Origin: Dehalobacterium formicoaceticum
GTDB taxonomy: Bacteria; Bacillota; Dehalobacteriia; Dehalobacteriales; Dehalobacteriaceae
DNA: 64,000 nt
Direction of reading: 5' to 3'
NCBI RefSeq assembly: GCF_002224645.1
Contig: NZ_CP022121.1
Coordinates: 1,556,501-1,620,500 of the forward strand
Under the pieces are notes generated by a model. It was given only the letters and a program-made list of their open reading frames with translations. It did not search any database and was not told the DNA's origin. A program made the translations under genes and the position numbers. This document shows positions 17,834 to 27,158 of this stretch, one piece after another. Every line of letters starts with the position of its first letter. The first letter of the stretch is position 1.

Positions 17834-19768
17834 TTGATTATTCTGCAAGTCAAAAATTTGAGTAAATCCTATGGCATTCATGAAATTTTTTCCGGATTGT
17901 CCTTTGCTCTTCATGAAGGGGAAAGGGTGGGCTTAATTGGCTCCAATGGAACAGGGAAATCAACCTTGTTTAAATGTCTCACCGGAGAAGAGTCCCCCGA
18001 TGGAGGTTCCATCATGATTAATGAACGGACGACGATCGGTTTTTTAGCTCAGCAAAATGATTGGAATGAACACATTTCTTTGTTTGATGAAATGCTGCAA
18101 GGATTTGAAGACACCATTGAAGATCGCAAAACCTTGAGAGAAATGGAAAAAAGGATGGCAAGCATTAGGGAAGATGATTTGCCGGATTTGATGCACCAAT
18201 ATGCCCAGGTTACGGAACGCTATGAAAGGGCAGGAGGATATGCCCTGGAGGCCACTGTCCGGAAGGTGATCAAAGGCTTGGGATTTACCGATGAAGATTT
18301 AAGTCAAACTGTATCGACCATGAGCGGCGGGCAAAAAACGAGAGCTGCTTTGGCCAAAGCTCTTTTACAACAGCCGGATATTCTTTTTTTGGATGAACCG
18401 ACCAATCATTTAGATATCAATGGGATTGAATGGCTGGAGGATTTTTTGGTCACCTATCCCAAAACCGTTTTTCTGGTATCTCATGACCGCTATTTTTTAG
18501 ATAAAACAGTAAATCGCATTATGGAGCTGGAGAGAGGAAAGATTACCTCCTATCAGGAAAACTATCAAGGCTATCTGAGAAGAAAAGGAGAATTTGAGGA
18601 AAGCTACCAAAGAGCTTATTTAAAACAGCAGCAGGTGATTGCTCAAACGGAATCTTTTATCCGACGCTATAAGGCAGGGGTGAAATCCAAGCAGGCACGG
18701 GGTCGGGAGACGATTCTGAAACGCATGGAGCGGATGGAGAAATTGACTGAACAAAAGATCATCCAGCCGCGCCTTTTGGCACCGGTCCCGGAATCAGGAT
18801 CTCAGGTGCTCCAATTGGAAACATTAGCTCATGGTTTTAAGGGTCAACCATTATTTCAGGATCTCAATGGAACAATTCATAATGGGGAAAAAGTGGCTTT
18901 GGTAGGGAATAACGGTACAGGGAAATCGACCATTTTAAAGATTATTATGGGGGAAATCATGCCCAACCAAGGAAGCGTCAAGTTTGGATCCCGGGTTGTT
19001 CCTGGGTATTATGCACAGGAACAAGAAACCTTGGATTGGAATCAAACCATTTTGCAGGAAATTATGAATACTATTAATAAAGGCCAGGAGGAAGCGCGCA
19101 GCTTATTGGCATCCTTCTTATTTCGCGGGGATGATGTGGAAAAAAAGATCGAATCCTTAAGCGGAGGCGAAAAGGCCCGCATCGCCCTTTTAAAATTGCT
19201 GCTCAAAGGTGCCAATCTTCTGGTACTGGACGAGCCGACCAACCATTTAGATATTGCTTCAAAACAGGTGGTAGAAGATTTTCTGGATGATTATCCGGGG
19301 ACAATTATCCTGGTTTCCCACGATCGTTATTTTTTGGATAAAGTAGTCGATCGAATCTGGGAATTGGAAGACGGACAAATTCATGATTACCCGGGCAATT
19401 ACACCTATTACCGTTATAAAAAGAAAGAAAACGCTGCTGCAGAAAATAAACCCGCTCCCAATACCCCGAAAGGGGATCATCTTGAGGCACGTATTCTGGC
19501 CAAAGAACAGAGCAAGAATTTAAAACAGCTGACGCGCAGGGTGGAGATTCTTGAGGATGAACTGGCAAAAATGGAACAGGAAAAAGAAGAAGTAGCCGGA
19601 ATGATGAGCAATCCGGAAATCTTTGGAGATGGGGAAGGGACAGAAATAAAAAGTCTTGTCGCACGTTATCAAGGATTGGAAGAAAATATCAGCCGCTCAT
19701 ATCAGGAATGGGAAGAGCTGATGGCAGAACAAGAAGAACTGGAAATGATCATGGCTGAACAGAATTAA
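17834..19768 (+). CDS. ABC-F family ATPase (translation factor type)
   Basis: A 644-residue soluble protein with two ABC cassettes and no membrane segments. Walker A GSNGTGKST (N) and GNNGTGKST (C); signatures TMSGGQKTR and SLSGGEKAR; Walker B ILFLDEPTNHLD and LLVLDEPTNHLD. A charged inter-domain linker (about residues 235-310) and a C-terminal coiled coil (about 560-644) are typical of Uup/YdiF/YfmR members acting on the ribosome or DNA. TTG 17834 has GGAGG 8 bases upstream; longer frames would start inside the preceding terminator. Subfamily, and any antibiotic resistance, cannot be decided by eye. Confidence 0.92.
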   Translation: MIILQVKNLSKSYGIHEIFSGLSFALHEGERVGLIGSNGTGKSTLFKCLTGEESPDGGSIMINERTTIGFLAQQNDWNEHISLFDEMLQGFEDTIEDRKTLREMEKRMASIREDDLPDLMHQYAQVTERYERAGGYALEATVRKVIKGLGFTDEDLSQTVSTMSGGQKTRAALAKALLQQPDILFLDEPTNHLDINGIEWLEDFLVTYPKTVFLVSHDRYFLDKTVNRIMELERGKITSYQENYQGYLRRKGEFEESYQRAYLKQQQVIAQTESFIRRYKAGVKSKQARGRETILKRMERMEKLTEQKIIQPRLLAPVPESGSQVLQLETLAHGFKGQPLFQDLNGTIHNGEKVALVGNNGTGKSTILKIIMGEIMPNQGSVKFGSRVVPGYYAQEQETLDWNQTILQEIMNTINKGQEEARSLLASFLFRGDDVEKKIESLSGGEKARIALLKLLLKGANLLVLDEPTNHLDIASKQVVEDFLDDYPGTIILVSHDRYFLDKVVDRIWELEDGQIHDYPGNYTYYRYKKKENAAAENKPAPNTPKGDHLEARILAKEQSKNLKQLTRRVEILEDELAKMEQEKEEVAGMMSNPEIFGDGEGTEIKSLVARYQGLEENISRSYQEWEELMAEQEELEMIMAEQN

Positions 19769-19812
19769 CCATTCCAAGTTACGCATCATGGCATCGGAGG
19801 TGTCAAAGCAGG

Positions 19813-20490
19813 ATGAATATTGATCCAAAAATAAATGAGCAGGCTGCGGCTGTGGAAAGAATCCATTTTGTCAAAACGGATCGGAAGCTCAATCCAAAGA
19901 AGACTAATCCTTTTCTTTATTTACCGGGGAAAATACCCATTCTGATCTCGGCGCCCCACTCCGTGCGCCATTTGCGGCATAAGCAAATAAAATCCTCGGA
20001 CGAATTTACCGGATCTTTGGTCTATTTACTGCAGCAGGTCACAGATTGTCATGCTCTGAGTGTGACGAAGTTTTATGGGGGAGACCCCAATTTCGATGAT
20101 CCTTGTATCTACAAGGATACCATCAAAGATATTGCCAGGAAGCACAAGATTAAAATGGTTCTGGATATTCATGGTGCGAAGCGGGAGCACGATTTTGATA
20201 TCGATCTTGGTACGATGCAGGGTAAATCTTTATTAGGCCGGGAACAAATATGCGTATGGTTTAAAAATAAACTCCTGGAAGAAGGCTTGACTGCCATTTC
20301 CTCAAACTTTTTTACGGTTGTGCAGCAAAATACAGTTACCCGTTTTGTCGCCGAGAAATTAAAGATTCCGAGCATGCAGTTGGAAATAAACCGCAAATAC
20401 CGCAGTCCCCACCAAAACGGATCAGATTATTTTCTTTTATTTCGTGCCTTGGCCCAGGCTATTATTTTGTTAGACGATCAATTAATTTAA
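19813..20490 (+). CDS. N-formylglutamate amidohydrolase-like protein
   Basis: A 225-residue protein resembling the N-formylglutamate amidohydrolase/zinc carboxypeptidase-like fold. Motifs are ILISAPHSVRHLR (metal site), KMVLDIHGAKREHDFDIDLG (Asp-x-His) and SMQLEINRKYRSP. The true substrate is unknown, as no histidine-degradation genes are nearby. ATG 19813 is preceded by GGAGGTG at some distance. The stop TAA at 20488-20490 overlaps the stop of the convergent mrpG gene. Confidence 0.72.
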   Translation: MNIDPKINEQAAAVERIHFVKTDRKLNPKKTNPFLYLPGKIPILISAPHSVRHLRHKQIKSSDEFTGSLVYLLQQVTDCHALSVTKFYGGDPNFDDPCIYKDTIKDIARKHKIKMVLDIHGAKREHDFDIDLGTMQGKSLLGREQICVWFKNKLLEEGLTAISSNFFTVVQQNTVTRFVAEKLKIPSMQLEINRKYRSPHQNGSDYFLLFRALAQAIILLDDQLI

Positions 20491-20831
20491 CCTGAAGTTT
20501 CTTCCTGATACTCAGGAGGTTGCTCATCTACTCCGATTCCGGAGCGGTAAGCAGCCCGGCACATCAGGTGCGTACCCACCGGGGTGGTGAGAAAGATAAA
20601 CGCCAGCGCTAAAAGAAGACGAATACTAATGAAACCATCCGCCAGCCAGAAATAGAAAAAGGTTCCGGTCAGAATGAGGAGCACACCGAGCGAAGAGCTT
20701 TTGGAAGCAGCATGGGCTCTGGTATAGACATCAGGAAAGCGGATGATACCGATGGCACTAAAAAAACTAAGTAAGGCGCCACCGAGGATCAGCAGAGCAC
20801 CTAAGAATTCACCGATCATGATCCCGTTCAA
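20487..20831 (-). CDS. mrpG: Na+/H+ antiporter subunit MrpG/MnhG
   Basis: A 114-residue membrane protein with three helices (GALLILGGALLSFFSAIGII, a middle LGVLLILTGTFFYFWL segment, and LLLALAFIFLTTPVGTHLM). The family signature is FPDVYTRAHAASKSSSLG. It starts at TTG 20831, 7 bases after GGGGG on the minus strand; the ATG four codons later lacks a site. Last gene of the mrp operon. It overlaps mrpF, and its stop overlaps the convergent amidohydrolase stop. Confidence 0.92.
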   Translation of the reverse strand: MNGIMIGEFLGALLILGGALLSFFSAIGIIRFPDVYTRAHAASKSSSLGVLLILTGTFFYFWLADGFISIRLLLALAFIFLTTPVGTHLMCRAAYRSGIGVDEQPPEYQEETSG

Positions 20832-21093
20832 TTAAATACCCCCTTTCCAGATAGCGAGAATAAGCGGTAGTTCCGATAAAGGATAAGATCCCTAATTGGA
20901 GCATCACATCAAAAAATGCGTGGGTGTTAAGCAAAACAGATAACATCGCCACCGCGGCGATCAGATAAATACCGATGGCATCCAAGGCCATGACCCGATC
21001 GGGAATGGTGGGCCCTTTGATGACACGGAAAAGAGCCAGGGAAATGGCAACGGATATTAAGATCAGGGACAAGGTTAAAATCGTTTTCAGCAC
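20809..21093 (-). CDS. mrpF: Na+/H+ antiporter subunit MrpF/MnhF
   Basis: A 94-residue protein with three membrane helices and the family motif GPTIPDRVMALDAIG. Start GTG 21093 with GGGGGTGA upstream. Overlaps mrpG by 23 bases and abuts mrpE. MrpF is one of the small subunits needed for the hetero-oligomeric antiporter. Confidence 0.93.
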   Translation of the reverse strand: MLKTILTLSLILISVAISLALFRVIKGPTIPDRVMALDAIGIYLIAAVAMLSVLLNTHAFFDVMLQLGILSFIGTTAYSRYLERGYLIERDHDR

Positions 21094-21569
21094 TAGCGCG
21101 TCACCCCCATAATAGCATGTTCAAAAGCATCCTTCGCCTTAATTACCGCATCCCGCATGTCCGGGATATCCACAGCATGGATGAAGAGATGGTCTTCTTC
21201 CGGGGAGATCCCAATGACCACAGAACCTGGGGTCAAGGTAATCAGCAGGGATAAGGTTGTCAGCTCCCAGCTGCCGCGCAGTTGGGTTTCCAGAGTGAAA
21301 AAGCCCGGATTGATGTTGATCTTAGGACTTAAAACGATGCGCAGGACAAAAATAGCAGAGGATACCAATTCCCGAATAAAAACATAAAGCAGATGAATCA
21401 TTGCACACAGCTTTTTTAAATAAAAGGGAGTGGGGAAATAACGGCGCATGAGAAAAATAAGCAGGAGCCCCACCAGGTAGCCCACGAAAAAGGTCAGACT
21501 GGTCCACGAATCCTGGAGCAAAACCCAAAGCACGGCAATAAAAATATTTAATAATAGTTGAATGGGCAA
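21093..21569 (-). CDS. mrpE: Na+/H+ antiporter subunit MrpE/MnhE
   Basis: About 158 residues, with an N-terminal membrane region (QLLLNIFIAVLWVLLQDSWTSLTFFVGYLVGLLLIF, two helices) and a soluble C-terminal part with TPGSVVIGISPEEDHLFIHAVD, the MrpE signature. TTG 21569 is favoured because AAGAGGTG precedes it by 6 bases; the GTG at 21578 sits within that ribosome site. Lies between mrpD and mrpF. Confidence 0.92.
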   Translation of the reverse strand: MPIQLLLNIFIAVLWVLLQDSWTSLTFFVGYLVGLLLIFLMRRYFPTPFYLKKLCAMIHLLYVFIRELVSSAIFVLRIVLSPKININPGFFTLETQLRGSWELTTLSLLITLTPGSVVIGISPEEDHLFIHAVDIPDMRDAVIKAKDAFEHAIMGVTR

Positions 21570-21610
21570 GAAAATCACCTCTTATCAATCATTAATGGTT
21601 CGCAAGTTTA

Positions 21611-23104
21611 TTATTTTAACACGGCTTCAATATAGATTTGGGGATTTAAGAGGGTTTCAGCAGCCGCGGCCAGATAAGGGTAAAGCACCTCGCCCCCCAA
21701 ACCTAAGAAAATACTGATTGCAGTTAAAAGCACACAAGGGAAAATCAAACCCTTTGTGCTTATTTTTTCCATATCCTTACTTAATAAGGTTTCACCCCAA
21801 AAACCATTGGTGAAAATTTTTACCACAGAATAAAGGGCCATCAGGCTGGATAATAAGCCCGCAGCGGCCAGAGCATAGAAGAAAGGATCTAAAGCTCCTT
21901 TTTCCAATATTCCCTGGGTAATAATCAGTTTACCGATAAAACCGCTTAAAGGCGGGATACCGCCTAAGGCCATGGCTCCAATGAAAAACATCCAGCCGAG
22001 CAAAGGATGATAGCGGATCAAACCGCTCATTTCTTTTAGCTTGCTGGTGCCTGTAATCCCGATCATAGCTCCGCCGATGAGAAAGAGGAGCGCTTTGACG
22101 ATCATATCATGCATCAGGTAATAAATAGCGCCGATGATTGCTTCCATGGAAAAGGCGGTAAAGCCTGCGATAATAAAACCAACTGAGATGATGACATTAT
22201 AGGATAAAATCTTATGGATATCCCAATAAGCCATTGCCCCCATGCCTCCTAAAAGCATGGTCAAGAGTGCCATCACGCCTAAGATCAAGTGGGTTGTTTC
22301 CGGTTGATGATAGAAAATCAGGGAAAAAACCCGAAAAATCGCGTAAATGCCCACCTTGGTCAAAAGGGCCCCAAAGACAGCCCGAACGGCTGCCGGAGGC
22401 GTACTATAGGATCCTGGCAGCCAGAAAAAGAGCAGCAGACCGGCTTTTAGGCTGAACACAATGATAAAGAGTAAGGATACCGTAGTGATCAGGCCATCCT
22501 GCCCCGCCTGGGCGATCAGCACTGAGAGATGGGCCATATTGACCGTTCCAGTGATGCGATAAAGATAAGCAATGGCAATGAGAAACAGGGAAGATGAAAT
22601 GGTATTAATCAGAATGTATTTAATGGATTCCCTAAGCTGGGGCTTGGTGCCCCCCAGGGAGAGCAGCACATAGGATGCCAGGAGCATGACTTCAAAGCAG
22701 ACAAAAAGATTGAAAAGGTCTCCGGTTAAAAAAGAGCCGTTTACCCCGACCATTAAGAACTGATATAAAGGGTAGAAATAATATCTCTCCCGCTCCTGAC
22801 CAATGGAAGGAATGGCAAACAAAAGACAAGCCAGGGAAACAAAGCTGGCGGTCAAAATAAGCAGTGCGGCAAACATATCTAAAGCAAAGGTGATGCCATA
22901 GGGAGCCGGCCAGCCGCCTAACTGTAAGGTTTGTATCCCCTGGGATGAAACCTGGCTGATCAGAAAAAAGGATGCGGCGCAGGTCAAAAGGACGGCCAAA
23001 ATACTGATTATTCTCTGAAAGAGGATGTTTTTGCGAAAAATTGCGGTCATCAAGCCTGCCCCCAGGGGGATCAGCAGCGGCAGAATAATCAAGTTATTCA
23101 TCAT
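21611..23104 (-). CDS. mrpD: Na+/H+ antiporter subunit MrpD/MnhD
   Basis: A 497-residue polytopic protein of the NuoN/NuoM/MrpD proton-translocating family, with about 14 membrane helices. The conserved glutamate and lysine are in FVCFEVMLLASYVLL and IVFSLKAGLLLFFWLPGSYS. The helix TPPAAVRAVFGALLTKVGIYAIFR is typical of the family. Overlaps mrpC by 11 bases. Full length. Confidence 0.94.
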   Translation of the reverse strand: MMNNLIILPLLIPLGAGLMTAIFRKNILFQRIISILAVLLTCAASFFLISQVSSQGIQTLQLGGWPAPYGITFALDMFAALLILTASFVSLACLLFAIPSIGQERERYYFYPLYQFLMVGVNGSFLTGDLFNLFVCFEVMLLASYVLLSLGGTKPQLRESIKYILINTISSSLFLIAIAYLYRITGTVNMAHLSVLIAQAGQDGLITTVSLLFIIVFSLKAGLLLFFWLPGSYSTPPAAVRAVFGALLTKVGIYAIFRVFSLIFYHQPETTHLILGVMALLTMLLGGMGAMAYWDIHKILSYNVIISVGFIIAGFTAFSMEAIIGAIYYLMHDMIVKALLFLIGGAMIGITGTSKLKEMSGLIRYHPLLGWMFFIGAMALGGIPPLSGFIGKLIITQGILEKGALDPFFYALAAAGLLSSLMALYSVVKIFTNGFWGETLLSKDMEKISTKGLIFPCVLLTAISIFLGLGGEVLYPYLAAAAETLLNPQIYIEAVLK

Positions 23105-23438
23105 TAACCCCCCTTAATTGATTCATATCGTTGGTGCCCAGGACATCATAGGACCGGTAAGCAAGCACCAGGAGAAAAGCAGTGACGGCAAAATTAATGA
23201 CGATGGCGGTCAGAATCAGTGACTGAGGAAGGGGATCCGCATAGGCAGCAGCATTTTCACTCACTAAAGGGGGTGCCCCTTTTTTTAATCCCCCCATCGT
23301 GATAATCAGTAAATGGGCTCCATGGGAAAGGATGGAGCTGCCGAAAATAATATGGAGCAGATTTTTTGACAATATTAAATATACTCCAATGGTAAAAAGA
23401 ATACCAATAAGTACCGATATTAATGTTTCCATGTGCAT
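23094..23438 (-). CDS. mrpC: Na+/H+ antiporter subunit MrpC/MnhC (NuoK-like)
   Basis: A 114-residue NuoK homologue with three helices: LISVLIGILFTIGVYLIL, IIFGSSILSHGAHLLII, and PQSLILTAIVINFAVTAFLLVL. The segment DPLPQSLILTAIVI is the MrpC signature. Overlaps both mrpB (19 bases) and mrpD (11 bases), indicating coupled translation. Confidence 0.94.
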   Translation of the reverse strand: MHMETLISVLIGILFTIGVYLILSKNLLHIIFGSSILSHGAHLLIITMGGLKKGAPPLVSENAAAYADPLPQSLILTAIVINFAVTAFLLVLAYRSYDVLGTNDMNQLRGVNDE

Positions 23439-23860
23439 TCATCCTCACTGATGGCAGTTATGATCGTCAGAGCAGTCCCGATCACGGCCAGAGCAACGCC
23501 GGTATCAAATAAAACGGCACTGGCTAATTCCGTTTCCCCAAAGATAGGGAGATCAAAATAACCAAAAGCTTGACTTAAAAAAGGCCGGCCCATAAACATG
23601 GGAATCATACCTGTAACCATGGCAATCGAGACCCCGATGGGCGCCAAGATTTTAAAATCAAAGGAAATGCCGGCAAGTACGCTCTTTAAGTCAAAGGCTA
23701 AATACATCAGGATTACAGCAGAGCTCACAATCAGGCCGCCGACAAAGCCACCCCCCGGTTGATGGTGTCCGCCCCAAAAAAGATAAACAGCAACGGTTAA
23801 AATGATAAAGGCAGCAATCTTGGCTACTGTCTGTAAAATCATATCTTCATGATGCTTCAA
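23420..23860 (-). CDS. mrpB: Na+/H+ antiporter subunit MrpB/MnhB
   Basis: A 146-residue protein with four helices and the diagnostic motif GGHHQPGGGFVGGLI plus a terminal FDTGVALAVIGTALTII. Here MrpB is a free protein; in several genomes it is fused to the MrpA C-terminus. Overlaps the downstream half of mrpA by 4 bases. Confidence 0.94.
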   Translation of the reverse strand: MKHHEDMILQTVAKIAAFIILTVAVYLFWGGHHQPGGGFVGGLIVSSAVILMYLAFDLKSVLAGISFDFKILAPIGVSIAMVTGMIPMFMGRPFLSQAFGYFDLPIFGETELASAVLFDTGVALAVIGTALTIITAISEDECTWKH

Positions 23861-24840
23861 TCCGAATCCCTCCTGGACATGCGTAGTTTAATTAAAGTGT
23901 AAACACCGATTCCGGCGATGGTGAAGACGGTAATTTCCAGCATGGTATCAAAGCCGCGGAAATCAACTAAAAGGGCATTGACCATGTTGTTTGCTCCTGC
24001 CAGCTCATAGGAATTTTCAAAAAAACCGGAAATAGGCGGGAAAAGCTGGTGCCCTTGAGCCGATAAAGCCATTGCGGTAACAATCAGGCCCACACCCAGA
24101 GATATTGCTAAATTGGTGATTTTAAATGAAAGGCGGACGACCTCTTTTTTGATTTTGGGCAAATGATAAAAACAGAGGAGAAAAAGGGCGGTAGTTACTG
24201 TTTCTACCACCAGCTGGGTCAAAGCCAGATCGGGGGCACGAAAAATCACAAAGAAGATAGCAATAACATAACCCATTACACCTAAAGCAATAATGCTGGT
24301 TAATCGGTTGGCGGCAAGGGCCACAGTAAGGGCGGCGCTGATCATGACCAGCACCAGGATCACTTCGTAGAATTCGATGGGACTGTTACCGGTAGGGTCA
24401 AAGGAAAAATTTTGTTGGCCAAAAAGGCCGCCGCCCAGTAACAGAATCATGAATAGGAAAATATAGGCCAAATAATCCCGGGTAAAACCGGTCATATAAG
24501 CTTTGGTGGTGGTAAGTGAAATTTTTTCGCCAAGAGACAGGAAACGGTCGTGGGCATGATTTAAGGTAAGCCAATGAGGCAGCTGATGATAAATCCTGGA
24601 CCATTTGGGGAAGGTAAGATAAAGAAGAGTACCCAAAAGCACCACTCCTATGGTCATCATCAGTTCCGGTGTCCAGCCGTGCCAAGCCAGGATAGGTTCA
24701 ATACCAAAGTCTGCAGCTGCCATATTGGGCAAAACAGCGGCTAAAGCCGGAAGCAGCAGGTAATCGGCCAGGACATTGGGGTAAAAGAAAAAAAGGATCG
24801 TCAAAACAGCCAGCACCAAAGGGGGAGCAACATGCCCCAA
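23857..24840 (-). CDS. mrpA: MrpA C-terminal half (out of frame with the N-terminal half)
   Basis: About 327 residues covering the C-terminal part of MrpA, including the MbhD/NuoJ-like helices (LTSIIALGVMGYVIAIFFVIFRAPDLALTQLVVETVTTALF) and the last region before MrpB (LLVDFRGFDTMLEITVFTIAGIGVYTLI). Its frame overlaps that of the N-terminal half (24801-24840). A one-base shift at the C5 run (GGGGG 24821-24825 on the plus strand) would join them as ...GMLLPPLVLAVL..., the normal MrpA sequence. It could be a separate protein from TTG 24840, a frameshift product, or the result of a sequencing error. Confidence 0.82.
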   Translation of the reverse strand: MGHVAPPLVLAVLTILFFFYPNVLADYLLLPALAAVLPNMAAADFGIEPILAWHGWTPELMMTIGVVLLGTLLYLTFPKWSRIYHQLPHWLTLNHAHDRFLSLGEKISLTTTKAYMTGFTRDYLAYIFLFMILLLGGGLFGQQNFSFDPTGNSPIEFYEVILVLVMISAALTVALAANRLTSIIALGVMGYVIAIFFVIFRAPDLALTQLVVETVTTALFLLCFYHLPKIKKEVVRLSFKITNLAISLGVGLIVTAMALSAQGHQLFPPISGFFENSYELAGANNMVNALLVDFRGFDTMLEITVFTIAGIGVYTLIKLRMSRRDSD

Positions 24841-26258
24841 CTGCTTTCATAAGCCTCCCTCTCCAATTTTTGCGGTTGATATTTACCCAGAAAGGTTTGG
24901 AAGACCAAAATCATGCAGTAAACGAAGGTAAAAATACTGGCTACCCAAGCAACGACAGGGAATAGGACACCCCAGGTTTCCAAGCGGAAGATATCCAGGC
25001 GGGCAATGTGCAGCACACTTGTAAAGAAAAGCTCTTTGCTTAAGAATCCGCTGAAGGGAGGCAAGCCGGCCATCGAAAAGCTGCCGATCATCATCATGGT
25101 AAAGGAGAGGGGCATCAACCGGATCAGACCGCCTAATTTTCGGATATCCCGGGTGCCGGTATTATGGTCGATTATCCCTACCACCATAAAAAGGCAGCCT
25201 TTAAAAGTAGAATGATTCACCAGATGGAAAATTGCTGTGAGCATAGCGGCAGGATAAAGGGAACTCATAATATTCAGCGGTTCTGCCAGAGCGGCGGATC
25301 CCAGTCCTAAAAGACACATAATCATGCCCAATTGGCTGACTGTAGAAAAGGCTAACATCGCTTTTAAATCCGTCTGCTTAACCGCGGAAAAGGAGCCCCA
25401 AAACAAGGTGACCAGCCCCACCAGAGAAACAAGCCAAAACCAGGGCATGGTGCCGCCAAAGATTGGGGTCAAGCGGGCTACCAGATAAATACCCGCTTTC
25501 ACCATCGTGGCTGAATGAAGATAGGCACTGATCGGAGTGGGTGCTTCCATGGCATCCGGCAGCCAGATATGAAAGGGGAATTGGGCCGACTTGGTAAAAG
25601 CCCCCAGTAAAATAAGCAGCATGGCAGGGAAAAATTGGGGTAGTAGGGTCACTTCTTTTCCGGAGCCGATGATTTCCCGGATACTGTACGTGCCCATGCC
25701 GGAAGAAAGCAGGATGAAACCTGCCAACATGCTTAAGCCGCCGAAAATGGTAATAAAGAGTGCCTTGAGAGCACCGGCGCGGGACTTCTTTCTTTGGTAC
25801 CAATAGGCAATTAATAAAAAGGAGGAAACACTGGTTAGTTCCCAGAAGGCATAGAGGAGCATGAGGTGATCGGAAAAGACCAAACCCAGCATGGCACCCA
25901 TAAAAATCAATAAGTAAAGATAAAAGTTACCTAAAGCTTCATGTTCTTTGTCTAAATAAAAAATGGAATAGAGCACCACCAGAGTGCCGATACCTAAAAT
26001 AAGCAGACTGAAGAGCAGGGATAAACCGTCCAGACAAACGGCAAGATTAATGTCCAGGGAAGGGATCCAGGGCATGGTGTGCATGAAAATTTCTCCCTGA
26101 GCGACTAAAGGTACCTCAGCGGCCAGACGGACAAATAACACAGCCGGAATCGGCAGGACAAACCAGCCGGTATGGATCCGAGATAAATATTTATAAAAAA
26201 AAGGGATCAAGAGCGCAGCAACAAATGGGATAAAAATAATCAGATGAACAAAGGACAA
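24801..26258 (-). CDS. mrpA: MrpA N-terminal half (NuoL-like), ends early by frame change
   Basis: About 485 residues of the NuoL-like part of MrpA with around 14 helices. The conserved glutamate is in LYAFWELTSVSSFLLIAYW, and lysine/histidine motifs are in LGAFTKSAQFPFHIWLPDAMEAPTPISAYLHSATMVKAGIYL. TTG 26258 is chosen because AGGGAGG lies 7 bases upstream. The frame ends in PLWCWLF, where family members continue with PPxxLA, so about 300 residues are displaced into the next frame. First gene of the mrp operon. Confidence 0.85.
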   Translation of the reverse strand: MSFVHLIIFIPFVAALLIPFFYKYLSRIHTGWFVLPIPAVLFVRLAAEVPLVAQGEIFMHTMPWIPSLDINLAVCLDGLSLLFSLLILGIGTLVVLYSIFYLDKEHEALGNFYLYLLIFMGAMLGLVFSDHLMLLYAFWELTSVSSFLLIAYWYQRKKSRAGALKALFITIFGGLSMLAGFILLSSGMGTYSIREIIGSGKEVTLLPQFFPAMLLILLGAFTKSAQFPFHIWLPDAMEAPTPISAYLHSATMVKAGIYLVARLTPIFGGTMPWFWLVSLVGLVTLFWGSFSAVKQTDLKAMLAFSTVSQLGMIMCLLGLGSAALAEPLNIMSSLYPAAMLTAIFHLVNHSTFKGCLFMVVGIIDHNTGTRDIRKLGGLIRLMPLSFTMMMIGSFSMAGLPPFSGFLSKELFFTSVLHIARLDIFRLETWGVLFPVVAWVASIFTFVYCMILVFQTFLGKYQPQKLEREAYESSWGMLLPLWCWLF

Positions 26259-26390
26259 AATTGTACCTCCCTGACCGAGTCTCCAAAAAAATACTTTGGC
26301 GGGTCGGACCAAAGTTCACTTCTATTATATACTAAAATTAGAAATCATGCACTACCGGGAAAGGAACGGATGCTTTCCATTTAATTATGA

Positions 26391-26419
26391 TTGAAAAAAA
26401 CTTTCCCATACTATATGAT
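26391..26419 (+). promoter_or_regulatory. Promoter of the universal-stress gene
   Basis: TTGAAA, 17 bases, TATGAT, about 57 bases before ATG 26476. The rest of 26259-26475 is the divergent control region for mrp; on the minus strand TATAAT (ATTATA at 26325-26330) is a possible -10 without a good -35. Confidence 0.6.
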
Positions 26420-26475
26420 ATTAGGCGAAATACATAATACGATATCCGGTTCGAAAAATCCGGAGGGAGGAAAAA

Positions 26476-27153
26476 ATGAAGAAATGTAAAACGCGGATGG
26501 ATGAAAGCATTCTTGTCTGCGTAGCGTATGGTCCCAATGGGGAACGTTTGATTCGTCGGGGATCAAAAATTGCCAATATGCTGGACTGCCCACTTTATAT
26601 TTTAACCATTGATCCACTGCCTTTTGAAGAACTCGACGGTGAACGCACCGCTTATATAGAATTTTGGAGAAAATTAGCGGAAGAAAGTGATGCTGATGGA
26701 TTTATTCTGATGGATAACGAAAAACGTCCTGTAGCTAAGGTGATTGCCCAGGTGGCCCGGGAGAAGCACACGACCCAGATCATTATCGGTCAAACAGCCC
26801 AAAGCCGTTGGCGGGAGATCACTAAAGGATCAATTGTCAATGTTCTGTTGCGGGAAATTCCTTTTATTGATCTGCACATTATTTCTGTGGCCCGGGCTTT
26901 GGTGGACCGGGAAGACCATTACGAGAAAGGAGTGCGGGCTTATTTGATCCCGGAAGGGGACGGGTACCGGGTAAGCTTTCATCATGAAGCCAATGCGGCT
27001 TATGAAGGTATTTTCTTTAAAGAAATCGGTACGGATTTTGATAATGGGATTTTTAAATTCCTGAGCAATCAAGAAATCATGCATGTTCACGTCACCGATG
27101 ATTTTGTCAAAGAATTGAAGAATGTCTCCATGACGGAATGCGAATGGGATTAA
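26476..27153 (+). CDS. Universal-stress/KdpD-like protein
   Basis: 225 residues. The first 140 form a UspA-type nucleotide-binding fold like the Usp domain of sensor kinase KdpD: ILVCVAYGPNGERLIRRGSKIANML at the start and IIIGQTAQSRWREITKGSIVNVLLRE as the ATP-binding signature (G-x2-x-SRW). The C-terminal 80 residues are not recognised. No kinase domain is attached. Its position divergent from mrp suggests a role in cation or osmotic sensing, which is inference. GGAGGGAGG precedes the ATG. Confidence 0.8.
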   Translation: MKKCKTRMDESILVCVAYGPNGERLIRRGSKIANMLDCPLYILTIDPLPFEELDGERTAYIEFWRKLAEESDADGFILMDNEKRPVAKVIAQVAREKHTTQIIIGQTAQSRWREITKGSIVNVLLREIPFIDLHIISVARALVDREDHYEKGVRAYLIPEGDGYRVSFHHEANAAYEGIFFKEIGTDFDNGIFKFLSNQEIMHVHVTDDFVKELKNVSMTECEWD

Positions 27154-27158
27154 GAAAA

